Positions 1-5,379 of a stretch of DNA of 5,816 nt are shown in pieces. Both the position numbers and the translations under genes were made by a program. A model generated the notes under the pieces. It ran no database searches, was not told where the DNA came from, and saw only the letters and a list, made by a program, of their open reading frames with translations. Positions within the stretch are counted from its first letter, which is position 1; each line of letters opens with the position of its first letter. The stretch is from Synergistaceae bacterium (GTDB taxonomy: Bacteria; Synergistota; Synergistia; Synergistales; Aminobacteriaceae): contig WRNQ01000042.1 in the NCBI GenBank assembly GCA_009776565.1, positions 1 through 5,816 on the forward strand, in the 5' to 3' direction.

Positions 1-60
1 CCCCTTTGAAAAGGGGGCGGCCCCCTGCGGAATCGTTCCGGTAACGCTATTTAGCGATGG
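1..60. repeat. Left-edge GC-rich hairpins and repeat-family remnant
   Basis: No gene is visible here. CCCCTT (1-6) pairs with AAGGGG (11-16) around TGAA. An overlapping alternative pairs GGGGG (13-17) with CCCCC (21-25). Further on, CGTTCCGGT (34-42) and CTATTTAGCGATGG (47-60) match motifs in the array at the other end of the window: CGTTCCGGT at 5271-5279 and CTATATAGCGATGG at 5318-5331. The stretch is therefore probably the right end of a repeat unit related to that array, cut by the window edge. A preceding gene's terminator is possible for the first hairpin, but no T-tract follows it. Confidence 0.55.
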
Positions 61-63
61 ATG

Positions 64-123
64 TGCTTAATAAAAGCTGTAGGGGCGGCATTCTGCTTAA
101 TAAAAGCTGTAGGGGCGGCATTC
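64..123. repeat. Exact 30-bp tandem duplication
   Basis: Two identical 30-base units lie head to tail at 64-93 and 94-123, each beginning TGCTTAATAAAAGC and ending GGGGCGGCATTC. A TGC at each end of the unit (64-66, 94-96, 124-126) is the likely microhomology for slippage. Each unit carries GTAG and the 5' arm of a GC-rich hairpin, but only the second copy is followed by the matching 3' arm. There are no unique spacers, so this is not a CRISPR array. Confidence 0.95.
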
Positions 124-131
124 TGCCGCCC
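109..131 (+). repeat. REP-like element, GTAG plus hairpin
   Basis: GTAG (109-112) is followed directly by GGGCGGC (113-119), loop ATTCT (120-124) and GCCGCCC (125-131), a perfect 7-bp stem. A G-T wobble and an A-T pair (112/132, 111/133) can extend it. The GTAG-plus-stem form is the known signature of REP elements acted on by RAYT transposases, and a RAYT gene lies at the other end of the window. A duplicated 5' arm at 83-89 could compete for the same 3' arm. No T-run follows, so it is not an intrinsic terminator. Confidence 0.65.
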
Positions 132-146
132 TTACTAGTAAGGAGG
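131..146 (+). promoter_or_regulatory. Palindrome overlapping antiporter ribosome binding site
   Basis: CTTACTAGTAAG (131-142) is a perfect 12-bp palindrome. It runs into AAGGAGG (140-146), a near-ideal Shine-Dalgarno sequence seven bases before the TTG start at 154. The ribosome binding site decides the start in favour of TTG. The palindrome could form a weak 4-bp stem with a CTAG loop that partly hides the site, or could be a DNA-binding site; both are inference. No convincing -35/-10 pair is visible in 1-153. Confidence 0.5.
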
Positions 147-153
147 TTTTGGC

Positions 154-1749
154 TTGGAAATATATCTCTTTCTTGTTTCTGTGGTGATAATAACCTGCGT
201 TATGTTTAACAGGCTGACAAGCGAATTTGGGGTCCCCACACTGTTTGTGTTCATAGTTATAGGAATGCTTTTTGGTTCAGACGGCATCTTTAAAATTAGT
301 TTCCATAATTATAAATTCGCCGAACAAATTTGCTCGATTGCCCTGATAATAATAATGTTTTCCGGAGGTTTCGGCGCTAATTGGCATGAAGCAAAGCCTA
401 TCGCATCAAAATCTTTCCTCCTTGCGACCATTGGAGTTTTTATGACAGGCGCTGCTTTGGCGCTCTTTTGTTATTTTGTGTTAAATATGGGCATATTTGA
501 AAGCATGCTTATAGGTTCCGTGACAAGTTCAACTGACGCTGCGTCAGTTTTCTCGATTTTGCGTTCAAAGAAACTGGGACTCAAAGAAAATACGGCGTCA
601 ATGCTTGAAATCGAAAGTGGCAGCAATGACCCATGCTCGTATATGCTTACGATGATAACTTTGGCGTTTATAAGCGGCAAAATTTCTACGGGCGGAGTAA
701 TTTACATGACTGTTGCCCAGTTTTTTTTCGGTACGGTTTTAGGGATTGTAATGGGTTATATTACACTATTTACGTTGCGTAACGTAAAAATGGCGGACGG
801 TTTTGACATGGCGTTTGTGGTAGGCGCGGCGCTAATGTCTTATGCTTTCCCTTCCGCGATAGGCGGAAACGGATATTTAAGCGTTTACATAGTCGGACTC
901 ATTCTTGGAAATGAGGATTTAAAAGACAAACCTTCCCTTGTGCATTTTTTTAATGGAGTAACAGGCCTTGCTCAGATGATAATATTTTTCCTGTTAGGTC
1001 TTCTTGCCTATCCGTCGCAAATACTGCCTGTGTTCTTTCCATCATTATTAATTTTCCTGTTCCTTACTTTCGTTGCCAGACCCATATCGATTTTTTCAAT
1101 ACTTACCCCTATGAAGTGCAGTATTCCGCAGCAACTATTGGTTTCGTTCGCGGGTGTCCGAGGCGCCGCATCGATAGTTTTTGCCACTATGGTCATTGTC
1201 AGCAGCGTTTCCCCCCAAAATGACGTTTTTCATATAACGTTCTGCATTGTTCTTTTGTCGATAGCGTTTCAAGGGTCGCTTCTTCCGTGGATGTCAGGAA
1301 GATTAAAAATGACTGACGCAGACATTGATGTTATGAAAACATTCAACGACTATACCGAAGAAATGGATGTTCAATTTATAAAACTTGTTTTGAATGAGAA
1401 TCATCCGTGGGTAAATAAAATTATAAGAGAACTGGTCTTGCCGCCGGATACGCTTATTGTATTGATTCTGAGAGGGGAAGATAAGATTATACCAAACGGA
1501 GCTACATTGTTGATGGAAGAAGATATCTGCGTGTTGAGCGCAACGGCGTTTCGGGATGACAAAAACGTAAAACTCCTGGAATTTAAGATAACGCATGACA
1601 GTAAATGGCAGGGAAAGAGGATTTCCGAAGTATCGCATCAACCCGGCGAACTGGTAGTTATGATAAAGAGGGGCAACAGAAGCGTAATTCCAAGAGGAAA
1701 TACCACAATTTACGAAAACGACATAATTGTCATAAACAAAATTGAGTAA
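154..1749 (+). CDS. nhaP2: CPA1 family K+(Na+)/H+ antiporter, NhaP2/CvrA type
   Basis: This 531-residue inner-membrane protein exchanges cytoplasmic K+ (or Na+) for protons, which serves ion and pH homeostasis. Residues 1 to about 380 are a chain of hydrophobic helices. They carry the family signatures: SSTDAASVF (125-133) with the Asp of the unwound transport helix, ESGSNDP (154-160) with the ND pair of the ion site, and GVRGAAS (334-340) with the conserved Arg. The soluble C-terminus holds two similar TrkA-C (RCK_C)-like halves, about 406-463 and 474-530. They share the pattern RGxxxxIPxG followed by an acidic-DI-V strand. In related transporters such domains gate transport in response to small ligands; the ligand here is unknown. 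The start is TTG with AAGGAGG seven bases upstream. Length fits the family and no frame damage is seen. K+ versus Na+ preference cannot be read from the sequence. Confidence 0.9.
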   Translation: MEIYLFLVSVVIITCVMFNRLTSEFGVPTLFVFIVIGMLFGSDGIFKISFHNYKFAEQICSIALIIIMFSGGFGANWHEAKPIASKSFLLATIGVFMTGAALALFCYFVLNMGIFESMLIGSVTSSTDAASVFSILRSKKLGLKENTASMLEIESGSNDPCSYMLTMITLAFISGKISTGGVIYMTVAQFFFGTVLGIVMGYITLFTLRNVKMADGFDMAFVVGAALMSYAFPSAIGGNGYLSVYIVGLILGNEDLKDKPSLVHFFNGVTGLAQMIIFFLLGLLAYPSQILPVFFPSLLIFLFLTFVARPISIFSILTPMKCSIPQQLLVSFAGVRGAASIVFATMVIVSSVSPQNDVFHITFCIVLLSIAFQGSLLPWMSGRLKMTDADIDVMKTFNDYTEEMDVQFIKLVLNENHPWVNKIIRELVLPPDTLIVLILRGEDKIIPNGATLLMEEDICVLSATAFRDDKNVKLLEFKITHDSKWQGKRISEVSHQPGELVVMIKRGNRSVIPRGNTTIYENDIIVINKIE

Positions 1750-1757
1750 AAAATATT

Positions 1758-1785
1758 TTGACAAAACCCATCAGGTTAATATAAA
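1758..1785 (+). promoter_or_regulatory. Sigma-70-type promoter of the peptidase gene
   Basis: A perfect -35 box TTGACA (1758-1763) is followed after 16 bases by TATAAA (1780-1785). TAAAAT (1782-1787, 18-base spacer) is an overlapping alternative -10. It lies just past the antiporter stop codon in an AT-rich gap. Transcription would begin near 1791-1795, giving a leader of roughly 50 bases that starts close to the hairpin at 1802. This argues that the peptidase is expressed independently of the antiporter. Confidence 0.75.
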
Positions 1786-1801
1786 ATATTAAACAGCACA
1801 A

Positions 1802-1824
1802 ACAAATCTCAGATGGAGATTTGT
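1802..1824 (+). promoter_or_regulatory. Perfect 9-bp leader hairpin upstream of peptidase
   Basis: ACAAATCTC (1802-1810) and GAGATTTGT (1816-1824) are exact reverse complements around a five-base loop AGATG. The hairpin sits between the promoter and the AGGAGG at 1831, near the predicted 5' end of the mRNA. It may be a 5' stabilising stem-loop or an operator dyad. It is followed by CAAAAAAGG rather than T residues, so it is not a terminator on this strand. Confidence 0.6.
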
Positions 1825-1830
1825 CAAAAA

Positions 1831-1836
1831 AGGAGG
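1831..1836 (+). promoter_or_regulatory. Ribosome binding site of peptidase
   Basis: AGGAGG lies nine bases before the ATG at 1846. It is a full consensus match and fixes the start of the exported peptidase, placing a clean signal peptide at the N-terminus. Confidence 0.9.
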
Positions 1837-1845
1837 AATTGATAT

Positions 1846-4800
1846 ATGCGTAAAATTTTAGCGATTTTTGCGGTAATTTTATTGTTGTCCGGAACAGCTT
1901 TTGGTTTCCCACATGACCCGAATCCAAGCGCGATTCAGGATGCAGGTGGCGGGATACCTGGCTTCAACGGGTTCGACGGTACATGGTCGTCGGCTTTCGG
2001 GTCAAGCACGGGGGATACGTTGCGTCTCTATAACTTTTTTACTGAGGAGTTTGCCAAACTCGGCGGCCCTGGCGGAACAAATGACTTGAATATCTGGAAT
2101 TCTCCAGGCTTTAATGCTGACAAATGGAGTCAGCAAAAAGCCGCGTGGCAGTTTATGCTTGATAACCCAGGAGTGACTGTTCCGACATACATTGGGCGCG
2201 CTATGTACACCACGCAGACGGAATTGGTCAATTTCATCGAAAATCTGCCCAGAACCAACCTTACGGTTGAGTACCTTGGCGAAATCCCAAGAGGGTTCCC
2301 ATTCCCGTTTTTGATTTTCTCCAAAAATACCGATCGCACTCCCGCAGGGCTTGCGGCAACTGGCAAACCGCTTGTCTGGGTGCAGGGAAACATTCATGGC
2401 GATGAGACGTCAGGCCCTGAGGGATGCCTCACTCTGGCGAACGACCTTGCAAGAGGGAGATATGACAGTTACCTTGATAAGGTCAACGTGATATTAATTC
2501 CCCGCGTTTGCGCTGACGGAGCCAAAGCTCCGAGAAGAGAAAGCCGCGATCTTCTTGCTCTCCAGTGGACTCCTCAGCCTGAAGCAAGGGACCTCAACCG
2601 CGACAACATGCTTCTTGACCTTCCTGTTACCCGCGCAATGAGAAAGATGTTCCTGGCTTACGGTCCGCATTTTTGCGCCGACCTTCACGAGCGAAGCGGT
2701 AGCAGTATCAGCGCAACTATTACGAATACTTTTGGCGTGAAAATTGATAACGACGGCGGCGACATCGGATCCAGCGGAACGACAATATTACAGGGCACGA
2801 GGGAACTTATCCGCCTTCGCTACGAGTACATGGAGCCCGCCCTTGCGAAGCTTGCCGAACCGTACGGAGTTACTTTCGGTCTTTATCGCGAGGGAACGGA
2901 TACAATCGCCCATGGCGTAACTAATAACTTTGGAACCTCCTGGGCAAGTACTGCTGCTACCAGATGGGCGCGTCTTGATGGAGACAAATGGCCTCCAGCG
3001 GCCGGTCCGAACAGAGGACCCTACTGGGAAGCAGAGTATAGCAACACCTTCGTTAACAACACTGCCTGGGACCCTGATGCTCCTTATTACGTCATCCCCG
3101 AAGCCTACTATAATAACCGCAGCAGCCGCAACATCAATGCCATGCCCGGCGTTGTGAGCCAGCTTTTTGAGAATAAGGGTCCTGGCGCAAGGCTTTTCTT
3201 TGAACGCAGAGTCGCTACAGGGTATCTTTGCGCGCTTTCAATCATTAAGACGGCTGCGGAACAAGGAGACGAGATACTGCCAAAGATAATGGAAATAAGA
3301 AAGAACTTTGTTGAAAAGGGCAAAACAGTCAGCACGAACGATATGGTGCCCATCCTCGTTGTCCAACCGAGACCGATGCATTGGAACGCCGGCAGCGATC
3401 AGGTTAAGGGCGCTGACGGAACAAACTATCTTCCGGATTTTGGTTATGCGGGCAGAGAAGTTGGATATACGGTAGTAGATCTTGGATTGGCAAATGTAAC
3501 GGATCCCAAAGACCTGAGCGCTGTAGTAAGATATGACGGAACGAAAGCAGTCAGGAGTAGAGTTCCAAACCCAACCAGCAGCGCCGACTATGAGCCGCTA
3601 CAAGGCGGTCCGAGCCCTGACGGTTATCATCAGGTAGTCAAATTTGAGCATACCTGGCTCGGCTGGGCGTTGAGAGAACGTATCCGTCCCTACGCGTACA
3701 TTTTCGAGGGGCCCTATGCAAATGAGCTCGCAACGCGAATGATGATAGCGGGAATTAACGTGAAACGCCTTGCTCAGGATACTGCAATTGACGTTGAGGG
3801 ATGGAAGTATAATCAACCTCCTTATGTCGACCTTGCCAACTCCGGTACTAACGGCTGGTTGAACAGAGATATCACAATGTACGAGATTCCGGGCAGACAG
3901 TTCAAGAAGGACGCATATGTAGTTTACCTTGGGCAGCTTGCTTCAAACCTTATTTCGATGTACTTTGAGCCCGATCTTCCATGGAACGTTGCTTCCTGCA
4001 TTTTCCTCCCGTACATGAGCGTCGCTGCCGGCGGAGCTTCCACCAGAGACCTGTCCGCTGCGTTAGTTGGAGTGGAGATGCCCGCGTATCGTTATCTCAA
4101 GGAAGTTGACCTTCCGACTTACGATTTGGATCATTTCCTTCCGCTTGTAAACAGAGGAGCTGTTGCGCGTTTCTTCAACTACCAGACACAGGAAAGCATT
4201 GCAGCAGTAGCTGCGGCTACCGGAGAGGAATTTATTAAGGTTTACGAATATGATTTCCAGGTACATACAAGAACAAACGCGCTTGTTAACGGCAGATTCA
4301 ATATAACTCTTCCGACGAGCGAGAACACAAAAGGCTACCTGATCCTTAAAAAGGACGGCACATATGAGGAGCTTAAACCGCTTGCAACAAAAATGGCAGG
4401 CTGGAATATCGGTACTGTTGTGGTTGCCGATCATGGAGTCGTTCCGTTTACGGTTGATCTGACAAGCGTTGATATGCCTGTTGTTGGCGACGGAAGCAAC
4501 AGGACAGTTCCGCGTGCGCTGCCGGCAAATGACGACTTGATTGGCGTTCGTATAGTTGAGATAGTGACGAACGAGTTTGCGGAAATGTTCAAAGACGGGA
4601 AACTTCCTCCGAATGCTGTAATAACGCCAAAAGGCATTAAGTATACGGATCTGTTTACCGAAAAGGGAACATTATTAAGCAATGCTATGCTTGACGGATG
4701 GATTATTGTTGGTGTAACTCCGCAGAGCGGTCCGGGCTGGAAAGTCAATATCGTCAACGGTGAACTTGTCGTGACGTTCACCAAGGAAGTATACGACGAA

Positions 4801-4983
4801 GAAACAGTGACAGTGACCCTTCAAAAAGTCGGATCGACGGAAACGAAAGAAATGGATATTACGTTCTCCGGTGAGCATGAGAGCTTAATAGACAAGCTTA
4901 TCGACTTAACAGGCTGCAACGCGGGAGTTTATATGTTAGCTCTGCTTGCGCTCTTCCCATTGTTTATCAGAAGAAGAGGTTAA
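1846..4983 (+). CDS. Secreted M14 zinc metallopeptidase with Synerg-CTERM tail
   Basis: This 1045-residue exported protein is probably a zinc carboxypeptidase-like enzyme that cleaves peptides outside the cytoplasm. Residues 1-20 form a signal peptide (MRK, hydrophobic core, SGTAFG with likely cleavage after Gly20). The M14 catalytic domain spans about 110-475. It has the zinc ligands H184 and E187 (HGDE), a DLNRDN motif with N251-R252 matching the substrate-binding Asn-Arg, the third zinc ligand H281 (ADLHE), and probable catalytic Glu E442 (LFENKG). Residues about 612-725 resemble the accessory module that follows the catalytic domain in many bacterial M14 proteins (AYIF, IAGINVKRL, YVVYLGQ, FEPD). 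Residues about 730-1015 are not recognised. The tail at 1023-1045 is GCNAG, a hydrophobic helix and RRRG, the Synerg-CTERM sorting signal, implying processing at the membrane and surface or envelope delivery. All key residues are present and the frame is intact. The exact substrate is unknown; a role in scavenging peptides or amino acids would suit Synergistota but is inference. Confidence 0.9.
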   Translation: MRKILAIFAVILLLSGTAFGFPHDPNPSAIQDAGGGIPGFNGFDGTWSSAFGSSTGDTLRLYNFFTEEFAKLGGPGGTNDLNIWNSPGFNADKWSQQKAAWQFMLDNPGVTVPTYIGRAMYTTQTELVNFIENLPRTNLTVEYLGEIPRGFPFPFLIFSKNTDRTPAGLAATGKPLVWVQGNIHGDETSGPEGCLTLANDLARGRYDSYLDKVNVILIPRVCADGAKAPRRESRDLLALQWTPQPEARDLNRDNMLLDLPVTRAMRKMFLAYGPHFCADLHERSGSSISATITNTFGVKIDNDGGDIGSSGTTILQGTRELIRLRYEYMEPALAKLAEPYGVTFGLYREGTDTIAHGVTNNFGTSWASTAATRWARLDGDKWPPAAGPNRGPYWEAEYSNTFVNNTAWDPDAPYYVIPEAYYNNRSSRNINAMPGVVSQLFENKGPGARLFFERRVATGYLCALSIIKTAAEQGDEILPKIMEIRKNFVEKGKTVSTNDMVPILVVQPRPMHWNAGSDQVKGADGTNYLPDFGYAGREVGYTVVDLGLANVTDPKDLSAVVRYDGTKAVRSRVPNPTSSADYEPLQGGPSPDGYHQVVKFEHTWLGWALRERIRPYAYIFEGPYANELATRMMIAGINVKRLAQDTAIDVEGWKYNQPPYVDLANSGTNGWLNRDITMYEIPGRQFKKDAYVVYLGQLASNLISMYFEPDLPWNVASCIFLPYMSVAAGGASTRDLSAALVGVEMPAYRYLKEVDLPTYDLDHFLPLVNRGAVARFFNYQTQESIAAVAAATGEEFIKVYEYDFQVHTRTNALVNGRFNITLPTSENTKGYLILKKDGTYEELKPLATKMAGWNIGTVVVADHGVVPFTVDLTSVDMPVVGDGSNRTVPRALPANDDLIGVRIVEIVTNEFAEMFKDGKLPPNAVITPKGIKYTDLFTEKGTLLSNAMLDGWIIVGVTPQSGPGWKVNIVNGELVVTFTKEVYDEETVTVTLQKVGSTETKEMDITFSGEHESLIDKLIDLTGCNAGVYMLALLALFPLFIRRRG

Positions 4984-5016
4984 GTTGGTAATCTAAGAGA
5001 ATTATTTTTTAATGAT

Positions 5017-5040
5017 GTAGAGCGGGCGTCCCTCGCCCGC
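5017..5040 (+). repeat. REP-like hairpin A, copy 1
   Basis: GTAG (5017-5020), one spacer base, then GCGGGCG (5022-5028), loop TCCCT and CGCCCGC (5034-5040). It differs from the other A copies only in having a five-base loop instead of TCT and GTAG instead of GGAG. It lies 38 bases past the peptidase stop codon and no T-run follows it. It may still protect the 3' end of the peptidase mRNA, as REP hairpins are known to do elsewhere. Confidence 0.75.
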
Positions 5041-5099
5041 CAACCCTGTGGTTCAAATTGTGGTTTATTAGCCAATGGTGGTCGTCATGAGGGCGTTCC
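5041..5099 (+). repeat. Inter-hairpin linker repeat, copy 1
   Basis: This 59-base segment matches 5218-5276 at 52 of 59 positions by hand alignment. The core at 5050-5078 (29 bases, GGTTCAAATTGTGG to CCAATGG) is identical to 5227-5255. Both copies begin right after an A hairpin, with an offset of 177 bases. There is no open reading frame in it. Confidence 0.9.
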
Positions 5100-5108
5100 A
5101 GTCCTGTT

Positions 5109-5133
5109 GTAGGGCGGGGGCTCTGCTCCCGCC
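5109..5133 (+). repeat. REP-like hairpin B
   Basis: GTAG (5109-5112) is followed directly by GGCGGGGGC (5113-5121), loop TCT and GCTCCCGCC (5125-5133). This is a 9-bp stem with one G-T wobble. The stem differs from A and C, but GTAG plus stem is the same arrangement as the element at 109-131. Confidence 0.7.
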
Positions 5134-5195
5134 GTATTCTATGGGGCAATGGTTGTGATTAAGGTGCACTGTTCTATGTAGCGACGGTTTTTTTG

Positions 5196-5217
5196 GGAGC
5201 GCGGGCGTCTCGCCCGC
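5196..5217 (+). repeat. REP-like hairpin A, copy 2
   Basis: GGAG (5196-5199), one base, then GCGGGCG (5201-5207), loop TCT and CGCCCGC (5211-5217). It is identical to copy 3, including the preceding TTGGGAGC. Confidence 0.8.
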
Positions 5218-5276
5218 TAACCATTCGGTTCAAATTGTGGTTTATTAGCCAATGGCGGTCACCATGAGGGCGTTCC
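5218..5276 (+). repeat. Inter-hairpin linker repeat, copy 2
   Basis: Second copy of the linker at 5041-5099. The seven differences lie at the left end and around the GGTGGTCGTC/GGCGGTCACC stretch; the 29-base core at 5227-5255 is exact. It continues into CGTTCCGGT (5271-5279), also present at 34-42. Confidence 0.9.
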
Positions 5277-5288
5277 GGTTATCAGTCT

Positions 5289-5309
5289 GGGACGCCCTGT
5301 GTGCGTCCC
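5289..5309 (+). repeat. Hairpin C
   Basis: GGGACGC (5289-5295) and GCGTCCC (5303-5309) pair perfectly around a seven-base loop. It occupies the place in the second unit that hairpin B occupies in the first (88 versus 91 bases after the start of the preceding A stem). It is preceded by GTCT rather than G(T/G)AG, so it is a less certain REP. Confidence 0.65.
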
Positions 5310-5341
5310 CTGCAGTTCTATATAGCGATGGTCTGGGTTTG

Positions 5342-5363
5342 GGAGCGCGGGCGTCTCGCCCGC
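5342..5363 (+). repeat. REP-like hairpin A, copy 3
   Basis: GGAG (5342-5345), one base, then GCGGGCG (5347-5353), loop TCT and CGCCCGC (5357-5363). It lies 16 bases beyond the RAYT stop codon and in the opposite orientation to that gene. No linker copy follows, so the array ends here at the transposase gene. Confidence 0.8.
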
Positions 5364-5379
5364 ATTCTTTGAATTTTTC

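Larger units (their letters stand above)
5017..5363 (+). repeat. REP-like hairpin array between convergent genes
   Basis: This fills most of the gene-free stretch 4984-5379. Five GC-rich hairpins occur in the order A (5022), B (5113), A (5201), C (5289), A (5347). The A hairpins have identical arms, GCGGGCG and CGCCCGC. Each of the first two A copies is followed by the same roughly 59-base linker and then a different hairpin (B or C). Next comes a CTATnTAGCGAyGG motif (5174-5187, 5318-5331, degenerate at 5139-5152) and the next A. All A copies and B carry G(T/G)AG on the plus strand, so the elements are in direct orientation. This matches REP arrays of RAYT systems, and a RAYT gene ends 16 bases beyond the last hairpin. 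Confidence 0.8.

Noticed and set aside
64..104. TTAATAAA stretches (69, 99) as -10 boxes for the antiporter.
   Set aside because: No acceptable -35 box lies 16-18 bases upstream of either copy.
64..123. Short exact repeats that might suggest a CRISPR array.
   Set aside because: Two directly adjacent units without spacers, and no cas genes; simple tandem duplication.
1303..1764. 153-codon open frame on the minus strand inside the antiporter gene.
   Set aside because: It overlaps the conserved TrkA-C-like region of a clear gene, and its translation shows no recognisable motif.
2002..2397. 131-codon open frame on the minus strand inside the peptidase gene.
   Set aside because: Antisense to the signal-distal and HxxE-containing region of a clear M14 gene; no family-like sequence.
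4063..4784. Two long minus-strand open frames (4063-4434 and 4431-4784) that nearly abut.
   Set aside because: Antisense to the continuous peptidase frame, with unlikely protein composition and no ribosome binding site that stands out.
4987..5010. Possible intrinsic terminator after the peptidase: weak GTAAT/ATTAT pairing followed by TTTTTT.
   Set aside because: The stem is AT-only with a G-T pair and an 8-base loop; too weak to call. The GC-rich hairpin at 5022 has no T-run after it.
5050..5063. GGTTCAAATTG resembling a tRNA T-arm, present twice (also at 5227).
   Set aside because: No matching acceptor, anticodon or D arm lies around either copy; it is part of the array linker.
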